Positions 47,936-59,468 of a stretch of DNA of 64,000 nucleotides are shown here, piece after piece. The notes beneath the pieces are model-generated. The model was not told where the DNA came from, did no database searches, and saw only the letters and a list, made by a program, of their open reading frames with translations. Source of the DNA: Malania oleifera (taxonomy: Eukaryota > Streptophyta > Magnoliopsida > Santalales > Ximeniaceae); assembly GCF_029873635.1 (NCBI RefSeq), contig NC_080423.1:91061191-91125190 (forward strand), read 5' to 3'. Position numbers and translations under genes: made by a program. Positions within the stretch are counted from its first letter, which is position 1, and every line of letters begins with the position of its first letter.

Positions 47936-48604
47936 TGTTGGGTTATTTCCTTCCATGTGGAGGAAAGCCCAAGTGGGCTTTATTAAAAGACCAAAGCCCA
48001 GCCCTTTTAGTGTGGAAAACTTAAAGGAAGTTGTAAAAAGAGAGGGGAGAAGAGAGGAGCTGTCACTTCTCAAAAGAAAGAGAGAAAAACGTGGTTTTTT
48101 CTCATGCTGCCCAGATTTCATCAAGAGTCCGATCTCGTTTCGTCCGTGGTCTGATCGAGCTAAAATTTGGAGGAAAGGTTCACGACTCAAGGAGCTACAA
48201 TCTAAACGGTGGAGATTGGATTTAGAGCTTAGGAGTTGGGGTTTTTGCCCGTGAACAGTAACCGCGAATTTGGTATATTCTTTCCAATTCTCTTTGTATT
48301 TGCCAAGATTGTAGATATCTTGATGAGAGATTTTTGTATCTTCTAATTACGATTAGAGAAGACTTTGTGTACCCATTATTTGATTGATAGTGGAGATTTT
48401 AACTGGACTAGGTCCCGTGGTTTTTCTTTCTCACACTGGGGAAGTTTTCCACGTAAAAAACTGCTTGTGTTCTTGTGGTTTGGTGTGATTGATTATTTCT
48501 ATTATTATTTCCAGCACGTATAAAAGTAGAGATACACTATATTTGCTTGCATATAGGGAGAAGAATTATTCCGCTGTGGTTGTTTATTGATATCTCTCCC
48601 AACA
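47936..48604 (+). repeat. 3' LTR of the copia element
   Basis: 669 bases, TGTTGGG...CCCAACA, followed directly by the TACAA duplication. Confidence 0.95.
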
Positions 48605-49030
48605 TACAAAACTTGTACTCTAGACTACCCATCCTTACATGATTAATTACCCGCTTTAGGCTAAAACAACATAAATCGCAGAAACGAGAACCACGGTCAA
48701 CCTACCCTCACTTCAAGTGAACTACACACCAAAACATTAAATACTTTCACAACTCTAGCTTAGTCGTCTTGTACTATTACAATTTAAATGCGAGACTCAA
48801 GCATTTTCAAAATGAGGCCCAAAACCGTACGGGGTCCGCATGGATCTTAAGGTGGATCTTGCTTCAACATTTTCACTTGGGTCTTCATGCACCTAATAGT
48901 TTTGAAATAAAATGTCCAAGAAAAATATAAATCCAACATAGTAATAAAGTCTCAAAAAGTCTTCCATCAGAATGATAGATGATCTTCAAGTAGTCTCTTA
49001 TGTATCTACAGAACAATTATAAATAATAGT
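48605..49030 (-). repeat. Old LTR-like sequence interrupted by the copia element (right part)
   Basis: Continues the sequence of 42871-43218, with 'acccgctttaggctaaaac' and 'gaaccacggtc' words. It merges into copia gag sequence on the minus strand by about 49030; the boundary is unclear. Confidence 0.4.
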
Positions 49031-49035
49031 GGACA

Positions 49036-51338
49036 TCAGAAGGTCGTCCACGTGTCACCATATTGGCAAAGAAGATAGTCAAAGCATGTTGATCCTTTAG
49101 CAATCACTTGGCGAGCCTTCCAGCCCATTGCTTTTATAAATATGCTCATTCTAAATTTCCAGGTGGTGTAATCAACACCACAAAATAATGGAGGACTGGA
49201 AGGTGATCGTCCCTCTCCAAACGGGGATATACTAATGTGAGTCATTGCGATCTTTTGAAAAAACATTTAAATCTATGCAATGAGACTCTGATGCCAATTG
49301 TTGGAATTGGTGTATTCCCAAGAGGAGGGTGAATTGGGTATTTAAAAATTTTCTCCTAGGTCAATTCAGATTCTACAAACAGTATTACACAAACCTAATA
49401 TCTTTCTATATAATTAAAAACTCAATCAAATATTCAAACAATTAAACACAAACATTCAAGTGCTGAAATTTAAATTACGAAAATTAAAAGTAGATACAAG
49501 AAATGTTATTGGGGTTCGGCTAATACTACCTACATCCCTGTCTCAGCTCCCAAACCCGAGAATTACCATTATTGCTCACTTAATGGGTGGGGCAACACCG
49601 TTTACAATACCAGGTCAAATTATCAGGGTTGATCTCAACCTTTACAATCTCTCCTTAAAGGGGCGGAAAAGACCCACCACAGGCCACACCTGAATTACAA
49701 CCGATCAATACAAATTTTGTGTACAATGAAAGGTGCTTCTAACACAAGTAAATTTGTATAGTATTATAATCCAAATATGCACTCACATATAATAGGAATA
49801 TATGCTCAAGTGAGATAATTTCTAACAAGATTTCAACTCTCCAAAGATGCATATAAATGTGTGTATACGTGAGAGTGACTACCTTTGATTTAGAAAGATT
49901 ATAATCAGTATATAATATCAAACGAACTTTGAATCTCAAGGTAAGAATTTCAACAGTAATATTTTTTTAAATAATAAGCACAACTGAGATTTAAGGATCA
50001 AGCTTACTCAAAAATAATTTATCAAATAGTGCAAACAAACTTTCGAATCTAACAATGAAGATGCAAAGACTCAGAAGCTAACAAGAGCTCTTTTCAAATA
50101 ATATTTATCAATCAAATATATTGAGAAAAACCCTAAGTTTACTCTCCAAGAAAAATTTCGAACAATGCAAGACAATGAGAATTAAAAGCTTCAAGAGCAA
50201 TATATGTAAGCTCACACAAGTGAGAGTCAAATTCACTTTAACTTGCAATTAGTTTGCAAGAAAGGAGCACAAGAAAAATATAACTCTCTGTTTTGAAAAG
50301 GATTTAGCAAAAATAAAATGAGAGAGTATTAAAAATTTGGCTTGGAAATATGAAGTATAAGTAATATGGGCTCAAGAAAAATTAAAGAGAATATTTGCTA
50401 ATTATATTGTTAATCCCTTTATAATCTCTCCAAAATGAATGGGTTTATTTAGAATTCCCTTGATTTTAGATCGTTAAGGACACAGAGGGAATTTTTGAAA
50501 AGTTTAGTGAAAGTTAATTAAAAATAACACCAGTTTAATGCGGTAAAAAATAAGGCAATCCAAGAGTTTGGTCGCCCGGTTCTTAGGGCCGCTCGCTTGA
50601 ATAGACATAGAGAAAAATGCGCTTTTGGGTTCAGGTGTCCGAGCGTGAGGCCAATGGGCTGAAACCAAGGCAATTTTCCAAATGATCGAGGTTTAGTCAG
50701 CTGGTGAGGATTTTGGTTTGCTGAACCTCACAATTCGATCGACCAAGCCTATTTTGAACTAAGCGTTCGGTTGCCCGGGAACAGTAGAAAAGTACTTTCT
50801 AAACATTCGGTCGACCGAGGACAGTTAGTTCAATTGAAGTTTGGTCGCCCAGGCTTCAGTCAACTATGTTGACTCTTACCTATTTGGTCGACTGAGGTGT
50901 TTTTAACACGCTAAGTTCGGTTTGCCGAAGTCCTTTCAAACTTCAAGTTAAGCCCTATTTTTGCTTAAATTTTACCCCTGTTTGCATATATATAACTTAT
51001 GAGTTAAAAGGGATTTTGCAAGTGATGTTTTAGGGACCTAGTAGTTGATCTATGGCCTCTTGAGCATTTAGTCTTATCATGCATGTAGATGCATTATTAC
51101 AGATCATATTATATTACAGACCTAATAGAATTGAATGCAAATACAATGACAAAGAAGTCTTTATCCTTTTACATATTCATAGTCATATAGGAGACATGAT
51201 CTTTGTGGTTTGCATGGGTTCGTTGAATTCCTATCATCAGTGCATTCTAAGAATGAACCTATTCAAGATGCTGAGTGCATAGGTGAGAAACATTGGTTTT
51301 GTCATAATCAAAACAGGATCAGACTCATAGAGTCAACA
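49036..51338 (-). mobile_element. Partial Ty1/copia element: gag start, primer site and 2.0 kb LTR
   Basis: On the minus strand, gag-like 'PLFCGVDYTTWKFRMSIFIKAMGW' lies at about 49195-49130. It is preceded by a primer site (plus-strand 'gactctgatgccaat', 49283-49297) and a 2040-base LTR (49299-51338) with ends TGTTGG and TCAACA. The rest of the coding region is not seen to the left. Beyond the LTR on the right is a polypurine-type sequence (see 51339). It is a broken copy of the same LTR type as 60327-63987. Confidence 0.75.
49299..51338 (-). repeat. Long copia-type LTR with a GGTCGACC-motif array
   Basis: Its ends match those of the LTR at 60327-63987. About nine motifs of ggtcgaccgagg type, more or less decayed, lie between 50565 and 50935. 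Confidence 0.8.
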
Positions 51339-52265
51339 TTCTCCCCTTTTTTGATGATGACAAAAATAATTTGCAAAAATGGGTAGAGCCAAATAGACTC
51401 CCCCTAAGTATATGCATAGAATTTAAATTTAAAGTGCAGGCATATGACAAATGAAAACAGTCATACACAAATTAAGCATTCAATCTATAGTTGTCAATAA
51501 AACTCAATTAATATGCATTTAACTTTCCCAATTTTGCATTAGACACTTTTCCCCCTTTTGAGATTAGTAAGAAGGGGCTAAGGTAGGAAAGTAAACAAAA
51601 GATAAAAGACACTCAGATATAAGATTGCAGTATGCCATTTGAAAATAAAGTCATTCCCAAAAATAAATCAAAGACCTGAATGATTACAAGTATTGTTCAT
51701 CATTCAATTCATGCAGGGTATTCAGTATAGTCCAGGATAGTGCATACAATGATTCAAATACACTCAATATTCATGATCAATATAAAACACACATCTCAAT
51801 ATATATATATTAAGAATATGGATGTAAGTGTTAGAATTGTTAAGGAATTTAAGAGTCGTAGTGTTTTATGTTAAGTTGCTCCCCCCAACAATTTGAAGAT
51901 TTGACTTAGCTGAAATGAGTTGTTTATACTAATCAAGATTCATTTCATTATGCCTAGTAGTATAAGCCTTAAAAAAAATTTATTGGATATTGAATAATTC
52001 ATAAAAAATGCAACCAATATAATTATTCCTACAGTTCACACATGCATCAAAAAAGTGATATTAAGGCATGATATGATACTCATAAACCATGAACAGTCCA
52101 TATCAGATTATGAAGCTTTAAGTACTGAATATAATGTTCAACGATTTTCTAAAGAACCACAATATTTTAATAAATGAAAGTGATGCATATAAGTTCTTTA
52201 AGCTCTTTCTGTAGAGATAGAGCTGAGCTCCTCTAAATACCTGATGATTATGTAAGGATAAAATT
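51339..52265 (-). mobile_element. Copia 3' region with polypurine tracts, no coding seen
   Basis: Minus-strand reading gives 'aaaaaaggggagaa' directly before the LTR and 'cttagggggagtctatttgg' about 60 bases further in. Both are typical of the 3' end of long-LTR copia elements. More C-runs (ctccccccaac, cccccttttgag) follow to about 51900. The right boundary is not resolved. Confidence 0.5.
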
Positions 52266-52269
52266 CAAA

Positions 52270-52565
52270 ATTTATAATTTTCACTCATTCTTTCAAAAAG
52301 ATTTTAATATTAATTTTATCATAATCATCCATGTACAATGTTTTATTTTGGAAAAATTCTTATCGAAATTTCAATTGCATGTCATTTGTAATTTGAACAT
52401 TTTCTCATAAACTTGTACCTGATAATTGGTTGTTTTCAACAAAACATTCATATTAATCATGCAACAACCTAAAATCAACCATCAGCATGCAGTTCACATC
52501 ACTGCATCCACCATGCAAGAGACATTCAACACAAGCATGCAATGCGGTAGTTCAAATATATGCTA
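52270..52565. repeat. Diverged stray fragment of the CACTA ~620 bp unit
   Basis: Shares word order with the array: 'ttcactcattctttcaaaa', 'gaaatttcaattgcatgtca', 'cataaacttgtacctgata', 'agcatgcagttcacatca'. Much more diverged than the copies at 13203-15231. No CACTA ends were found beside it. Confidence 0.65.
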
Positions 52566-52839
52566 TCCAACAAATGATATAATCATTAGACAAACAATAG
52601 ATAGTGGGTGCAGAGTTATTCTCATCAAGACATATAAGCAAATAATAATGGAAGAGTATTAAATTTATATAGATGTGAAGGAGAGATGGTCCCCTTGAGT
52701 CATGCACTTATTCATTTTATGTCTTTCTTTTCTCTTTTCAATTTCTCAAGTTCATAAGTCAAGTGTTTTAAGATTTTAAAAAATGTACTTAAAATTGCAT
52801 ATAAAATTGAATTTTGAAGTTCGCTGAGTTATAGTTCTG

Positions 52840-53269
52840 TTTACCGAACCACGGCGATTCTCCATCCTCGTCATCGTGCACCTCAGATCTCGGCTTGCTA
52901 GATTCATCCTCATCGGATGCCTTAGCTCCCTCGGCAGCCAGCGATTTCCATTTATCTTTGCCAACCTTGCCGGGCAACAGACACAGATCTTTTGCTCAGA
53001 TGCTTCTCCTTGTACTGCTTTCGGGACTCGAAGAAGGCACTTGGCGGCCTCTTTGGCCTGTTCGGATGCTTCATGGCTTTCTTCGCCGCTTTCTCTCTAC
53101 AATCAAACACAAAATCCCCAGCCTCCGTCTCCTCTTTTCCCTCACAGATCCCAGCTATGCGTCCTCGAAGCCATAATCCTCTTTTGTCTCTGCCGCGGTG
53201 GGAGGCAGCGCCGCTTCCTCGTACTTCTCCACCGGGACGGTCGTGTCCGCGTGCTTCGCCAGCTTCCAT
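52840..53269 (-). pseudogene. HMG-box (HMGB-type) protein pseudogene
   Basis: On the minus strand, 'HPNRPKRPPSAFF' followed by 'RKQYKEKHLSKRSVSV' (about 53070-53000), then in a shifted frame 'VGKDKWKSLAAEGAKASDED' and an acidic Ser/Glu/Asp tail (about 52975-52860). This matches plant HMGB chromatin proteins, whose box begins 'DPNKPKRPPSAFFVFM' and ends in an acidic tail. The 'VFMEEF' part is missing after Ala-Phe-Phe, the frame shifts at the 'SVSV' end, and the middle of the box between Trp-Lys-Ser-Leu and the acidic tail has been lost. Parts of several exons are joined without introns, suggesting a processed copy. Sequence up to about 53462 on the same strand has an unrecognised open stretch (Met-Ser-Glu-Asn-Phe-Ser). 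Confidence 0.8.
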
Positions 53270-53579
53270 TCTTCCTCGAACGGAACCCTAGGATTTCGCT
53301 TTTCAAAATATGTAACCCCAAAACATTTTAGACGTCCCTCTCATGTGAACTCGAACCCAATGCCTTCGAAGAACTCCTAGAGAAATACTTGCTTTCGTCT
53401 TCACAGTCAAATCCGATGAGACTGAAACGATCGAAGAATGCCGAGAAGTTCTCCGACATTGGTGTAGATGTGCGATAAGTTTCGTCCAGTCTCGAGAGGT
53501 CGCTGGATCAAAAGATGAGTCTCTTTCTTCCTCTTCTTTTTGTTTTGATTTTCCTTATGTTTTTTTTTTTTTTTTTAAT

Positions 53580-54760
53580 TTTGCAATGTGATGTGTGTGA
53601 CGTGCACCCCGTGGATTGAGTGCTGGTGTTTGGCATTCTCTGATGTGGTGCTCAGGGGTTCAAGGTCTCTGGTTCGTCAAGTTAGGGTTTCTGGGCTCAA
53701 GTGTAGGAAGACGAAGCAACTCGTCTTTGAATCAGTGAGTGATGCTTAGGTTGACTGGTGCGAGTTAACCCGGGTGTGTGTGCGAACTCGGGTAGGTCCG
53801 AGTAAGGCTCAGTGGGTTTCTTCTGATGGTGCATCATGCATGTGCGTGTGGGTTGGTTTAGTTAAATGGGTCTGATTTGAGTTTGATGAAATAGGTCGGG
53901 TATTTCAAAAATGGGGATTGGGCTTTGGGTTGGACAACAGGAGTTGGGCCTCTGGGTATTTTGAAATTGGGCTCAGAGGGTGAGTTTTCAAAAGTGGGCC
54001 TTGGGGGTTTGATTTTCGAATGAACTGGCGCTATTCAAAATGGGTCGAATCTCTTCTGAAAATAATTTGAGCTTAGGAGTTTTTTAAAATGGGTTTTGAT
54101 TCAGGGAAGTGGGCAAAGACCCTAGCTTGGGTTCAATTAGGGTGCGGGTTAAATGTGATTCGGTTCGGATCCGAAGATCCACATCCTAGTTCGGGTTAGG
54201 GCATGGTTTGGGTTTTCGGATCTCTTGGTTCGGGAATGCATTGAGTTCAGGTTCACATGCGAACCTGAACATGAGAGGAAGGGGAAATACTTACATTACA
54301 ATTCAATTATGCATACTTGATATGGGAGGATAAGATATTCAATTACCTCAACTCTTGGCTCCTCCGGTCTTCTTCTCCCTTCTGTATGTGTGTCTGAGAG
54401 ATCACGAACTGAAATCAGGTTCGGGTCAAGCTCAGTTTCTGATTTTGAGTGCTGCCTGACTCTGGTTCTGAATGAGTGTTACCCTGTACTCCAAATTCCC
54501 CAGAATTCTTTCCTTTACTGCTCTGAAACCTTTCTGCACTCTAGATCCCTTTTCAACTCTACAGAGATTCCCCTTCTCTAATTCTAATTTTCTCTCTCTC
54601 TCTCTCTCTCTCAATTCTTGCAGGGTCTTTTGGATGTTCCCCTTCTCCCTATCTTTTTGCAGGGTTTGGCTATTCCCTATTTATAGGGAGTCTGGGTGGC
54701 ATCTTGGCGCCAAATTGCTTTCTTCTCTCCTAGATTTTCCCTGAGCTGGCAAGGAATTTT
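53580..54760 (-). repeat. LTR-like or promoter-like unresolved sequence
   Basis: On the minus strand there is a strong TATA box 'cctataaatagg' at about 54676-54687. A GA-rich leader with (GA)n at 54592-54612 follows, and a possible donor 'gaggtaattg' near 54347. Further left it is rich in gggtt/ggcc words without a protein. It resembles the promoter and leader part of an LTR, but no matching second copy, primer site or coding part was found. Confidence 0.35.
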
Positions 54761-54761
54761 G

Positions 54762-55527
54762 GAGTTTTTTTCCGTTTTATTCTTTTTTTTTTAAATATAT
54801 TAAATAATACCCTTTTTGGAAAAATATTTTCGAGAATAGACGTAATCTGAGTAGCGAAATTTGCCACGCGTCATTCTTATAAAAAAAATATTAAATAAAA
54901 ATATTAAAAGAATTTATTTTTCGATTTATTACGTAGAAAAATTTATTACGTAGAATAATTCATTTTCAGACTTATCATTTTAAAAAATATATATATTAAA
55001 TGAATTTATTGCATAATAAATTAAAATTTTGAACTTTATTTAAATTACCAATTTTAATTGTACCAGAAATTAATATATATATATATATTGACACAACAAA
55101 AAAAATTACTTTAATATTTATTCAATATAAGATTTTTTATCAATACCAATATCAAAGAAAAATACTTATTATTAACATTGCAAAACTACAGGCAATAATT
55201 TCAATATTTATTTAATACCAGATTTTTTTTGTGATAAATTGTTTCTTTACTGTACAAAAATGAATATAAAAAAATAAAAATAATACCATAGTTTAAATTC
55301 TAATTATTGAGATTAATTAGCTAGTTTGGTGTCACTTGAGATGTTCCAAAAGACCCATACATATTAAAATTATGAGTAATAAAAAATAAAAAAATTAGGA
55401 GATATTTTAATTCAATTAAATTATCAATTTTTGGGATTTTTTTTTTAAATTAAAGAACCAAAGCAAAGCATACTAGGTAAGAATTATAGATAATTATATG
55501 AATATTTTAGAAAATTTTAAAATAGTG

Positions 55528-55567
<40 letters not shown>

Positions 55568-56123
55568 TATGATAATTTTATAAATGATTTTTTATTTTAA
55601 AATTTGAATAAATCTTCATAACTTTTTATTATTATTTCTTAAAATAAGAAAATTTTAAATGTAAAAGTAATTTTTATTATCTCGTGTAAAAAATAATAAA
55701 TATAAAAAGAAGAGAGACGCAAGTGTTTTCTTAAAATAAAATTTATTTTGAATCATCATAAATGATGTCTTACCCGCTTGTTTCAAATAATTATTATATA
55801 TATAAATTTCTAATCGCATGACGGGTATAGAAAGTTTCTCAAAACGTTCTCGATAAATATTAATTACTCAAAACTAATAATAAATGTTAAATTTATTACG
55901 CAGAAAAATTTATTTCCTTATTTATCATTTTTTAAAATTATTTCTCGATTTATTTTTTAAAAAAATATATCTATTAAATAATATCTTTTTTTGGAATGAC
56001 ACGAGACAAATCTCGCTACTCCAAGTAGCGAGATTACATTAGGATTATTTCGAGAAATATTTTTCCAAAAAGGATATTATTTAATATATTTTTTAAAAAA
56101 GGATAAAACGGAAAAAAAAACTC
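54762..56123. repeat. 1.36 kb element-like stretch with ~125-base inverted ends
   Basis: 'gagtttttttccgttttat' at 54762 is mirrored at 56105-56123. The match continues inward for about 125 bases on each side, including 'aaatatattaaataat' and 'ggaaaaatattt'. The right arm holds a short palindrome 'ctcgctactccaagtagcgag' (as ctcgctact + cca + agtagcgag, about 56013-56033). The middle is AT-rich and non-coding with a (TA)n run at 55529-55563. It could be a non-autonomous DNA transposon; no clear target duplication was seen. Confidence 0.65.
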
Positions 56124-56311
56124 AGGATGCCTTCAGTTTGGCCAGCTGTCATCCTGGTAGTGGAGGGCTTTCATTTTTATTGTATTTGTATTTTTTTTTT
56201 CTTTTGATTTTATTTTTGGCCTAAACCATTCTTTGTACCCTTTGTATTTTCCTGCACTTAACACTTTATTTACCTATAATTTGGTACAGTTTGCATGTGT
56301 CCTATTTTGGC

Positions 56312-56313
<2 letters not shown>

Positions 56314-56350
<37 letters not shown>
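56314..56350. repeat. (ATT)n microsatellite
   Basis: About 12 units. The Tyr-run open frame across it is an artefact. Confidence 0.95.
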
Positions 56351-56479
56351 CTTTTTTAAGTGTTCTATTGTAAAATACCTGCACATGCATACCTCATATA
56401 TGATCCTCCATTTAGACTCAAAATCAATTGACCAATTGTGCCTTAAAAGAATCCGGTTATTAAAGCATGACCTTAATAT

Positions 56480-57010
56480 CAAAACAAAACTCCGATTTTA
56501 AAATTAAAGAACCCACTCAATTAAAAAGCTTGAAAGAACAAATTTCACAAATTAGACGTCTAAAGCTCGACTTTCAACAATACAGTGTTTAATTTTGAAA
56601 TTTGACTCATGGTTTAGGAAAATTGAATTTTCGATTAAAAAAGACTCTAACCGAAACTTTTAAAAGAAACTAGTTTTAAAATTAAAAGAACGAAAATTTC
56701 CTAGCACACCAAGACTCAACTCAAACTATTTGGGACTTATTATTTTTTTCAAAAGGGTGATAAGGACAAATTTTGAAATTTGGGGTCCTCAACTAAGGAG
56801 ATTAATTTTTTAACAAAATAAATTTTATGAAAAAACTCAGTTTAAAATTAGAGTAAAAAGGAGTTAAAAAAACTTTTCCTAAAATACTGAGACTCGACTT
56901 GAAATTGTAAGATTATTTCAAGATAACTGGGATTTCAAAATGGGACTCTAATTTTAAAAAATTGAAACAACTGAGACTTTAATTAGACTTATCTCTGATA
57001 AAAATTAGGA
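56480..57010 (+). repeat. Degenerate 'gactcaattttaaaa' short-motif repeat field
   Basis: Loose repeats of gactcaact/gggactctaattttaaaa/gagacttta words among A/T runs, similar in style to 7930-8140. Nothing coding seen. The following 57010-57380 is also without a recognisable gene. Confidence 0.4.
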
Positions 57011-57384
57011 TGTCTAGGGTAGGTAGAGCAGAAAGGTATGTCTTAGAGGCTATTAAAAACTACGCCATCCGCCATTACTTGTGTCACCATCGGGGGCCCT
57101 TTCTTGGTTGTCAATGCAGTTATAGTCCGCCGAGTTGGTATGCCCGAGTGGGTACACTGCTAAGATTTCTCAATTTGAGAAGGGTATAATGGTGAGTCAT
57201 CCTTTGCACTAAACAGCCCGTAACCTGCAATTAATTTCATGAAAGAAGGAACAAACTATTTAGCCTGCATCTCATAAAATGCACTCAGCTACTGTTGACC
57301 ACTAATTATAGCAACTCCCCTATTAATTCCTAAAAAAAATTAAATTTAGGACTATAGAGTGAATCCATAGCACATCATAAAGTA

Positions 57385-57388
<4 letters not shown>

Positions 57389-57427
<39 letters not shown>
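57389..57427. repeat. (AAT)n microsatellite
   Basis: About 13 units, directly before the LINE fragment. Confidence 0.95.
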
Positions 57428-57429
<2 letters not shown>

Positions 57430-57804
57430 GGTGTGGTATGTTGGGAGATTTGGAAAGAAAGAAACATAAAGATCTTTAGGGAGTCTGCCTCTTCAGCCGC
57501 TAAAGTTCTCCTTATATGTTTCTCTTACCTTTTATTGTGGATGAGGTCCTATTCCCTTCTTTCGAATTTGGATTAAGAAGAGTTTCATTGTATTTTTGTT
57601 GATTTAGGAGGACCATTTGACGGTTTTTTGGATGGAGTTTTCGCTTTGTTTGGATGTGTCTCGTGGGATGGTGTTGTTGGGCATGTTTTGTCGGTTGCTT
57701 GTCTTTCGTGTTGCCTGTTTTTAGTTTCGCTTCTCAATCCTCTAGCTTGAGTTTGTAAATTTTGTTTCAATTTCTTTGTTTTAATAAAATCTTCACCTTC
57801 TCAA

Positions 57805-57837
<33 letters not shown>
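57428..57837 (+). mobile_element. 5'-truncated LINE 3' end
   Basis: Starts with 'CWEIWKERNIKIFRES' and runs to 'LLLWMRSYSLL', matching the 'xxWxIWkeRNxriFe' end of plant LINE ORF2 proteins. A T-rich 3' untranslated part with 'ttttaataaaatctt' and an (AAT)n tail at about 57807-57834 follows. Strongly 5'-truncated, as is usual for LINEs. It lies between two (AAT)n runs. Confidence 0.8.
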
Positions 57838-57838
<1 letters not shown>

Positions 57839-58149
57839 CTTCAACTTGAGCAAATCCTTGGGACCTACTTCAACGGTACCAAATTGAGGAATGAAAATAT
57901 TATTCTTTGCCCCATTCCTAAAAATTCATTAGACAAACTATAAGTAAAGAACTAAAGTTAGGACCTTAAGATTACAAAGCCAAAACTTTTCTTTTATTAT
58001 TTGAACAAGCTCAACTAGAGGTTGAACTTTCTAATATTACAATGAAAAGAGTGAAGCAAGCGACCTCGCCGTCAATAATAGAGGATTGGTGGAAGGCTAT
58101 GACTTTTAGCGGTACAGCAGCGTATGGGCTGCGAAAATATCTATAGACC

Positions 58150-58393
58150 ATGAAGCTACGTCGGCATGTCAGCCCTCGATCCATTGACATGCTGAGAATT
58201 ATTTAAAGAGAGGTACCACCTATTAAATTGAACCCAACTGCCACCCAACGCCACACTGCTCTTTATAAACACCACACCCCCATAAGCCCAATGCGTAAAC
58301 ACAAGCACAAACTTAAGTATACCCGTTTGGACACAGCCACTACTTGCTCCCGTTTTCCGTATTGTCCCGGAGGTTACACTTTTATACACCAAC
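58150..58393 (+). promoter_or_regulatory. Promoter of the third nsLTP gene
   Basis: 'ctctttataaacacc' at about 58257-58271 is a good TATA box, about 125 bases before the start codon, so the leader is longer than in the other two copies. C-rich stretches lie on both sides. Confidence 0.55.
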
Positions 58394-59431
58394 ATGGCCG
58401 GCGGAGCAGTTGTCAAGGTGGCGTGCTTGGTGGCGCTGGTGGTGTTCGTGGCGGCGAGCACAGTGCCGGAGGCGGAGGCAGCCGTGACGTGCAGTCTGGT
58501 GTCCAGGAACGTGGCGCCGTGCATCAACTACCTGAGGAAAGGAGGCGTGGTGCCGCCGCCATGCTGCGCCGGCATCCGAGGCCTCAATAGCGCAGCGAGG
58601 ACCCCGGCCGACCGCAAGGCTGCCTGTGGGTGCCTGAAATCGGCGGCCGGCTCCATCCCCGGCATCAACTTTGGCCTCGCCAACGCTCTTCCCAGCCGTT
58701 GCGGGGTCAGAATTCCCTACAAGATCAGCCCCACCACTGACTGCAGCAAGTACGTGCCTAATGAAATAGATGAAAATAATTATTTCAATTTTTATTATAA
58801 AAAACCTATTTTTCATCTCATATTCTTTTCATTCTCTCTTTGCCATATTAGATCATGAGGTCTCCAACACAAAAATACCTCCAAATCTATTTTTATACTA
58901 ACTTATCATAAAAAGTATCAAATCTCATTTACCTAAATGAATACTTTTTCTTTTCTCTTACTAAAATAAATTATAGAAAGGATAACTTCTCCAAGTGTTA
59001 ATATTATCGTCAAAAAATCTTCATATATAATTAAATTTTCTTTATTAGACGTTGGAGTTCAAATCATGCAACTACTGACTTTTCAATTGAGATTAATTCT
59101 TAGTTTTAAAGTGGAGAAGCATATGAGAAATCCTTTGTTATTTTGATGAATCAATTCGAGTATTCAAAGGACCTTAAGCACCATAATATTATTGTTTTTG
59201 TTGTTCTTGTACTTCTTATTATTACTATTATTATTATTATTTTTAGATACGCTGTGTTTCTTGAACTTACATGCCAGACTAACCCCATGCCAACGTTAGT
59301 CATGCCCACAGTCAACACACGTAAGAGGTAAATTCGGATGTGCCCTGCAAGCAGCAGGGTTTGAACCCCAAATCCACCGTTGTAAGCGGCCTTTTAGGAA
59401 CTTCTTACCGCCTGAACTTATGCTCGGGGGC

Positions 59432-59468
<37 letters not shown>

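Larger units (their letters stand above)
43219..48604 (+). mobile_element. Ty1/copia LTR element with both LTRs and target duplication
   Basis: Two 669-base LTRs (43219-43887, 47936-48604) begin TGTTGGG; the second ends CCCAACA. TACAA flanks both sides (43214-43218 and 48605-48609). The primer site 'tggtatcagagccc' starts at 43891 and a polypurine tract 'aaagggggagatt' ends at 47935. gag, protease, integrase, reverse transcriptase and RNase H can all be recognised in order. The frame has about half a dozen breaks, so it is a fossil. By eye the LTRs differ at about 22 places (about 3%), giving an age of very roughly 1-1.5 million years at commonly used plant rates. Gene order and gag style suggest the Tork/TNT1 group, tentatively. 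Confidence 0.95.

Noticed and set aside
58750-58858. 33-residue AT-rich tail on the third nsLTP
   Set aside because: Begins at a strong GTACGT donor, and the acceptor at 59770 gives the normal Lys-Val-Asn ending.
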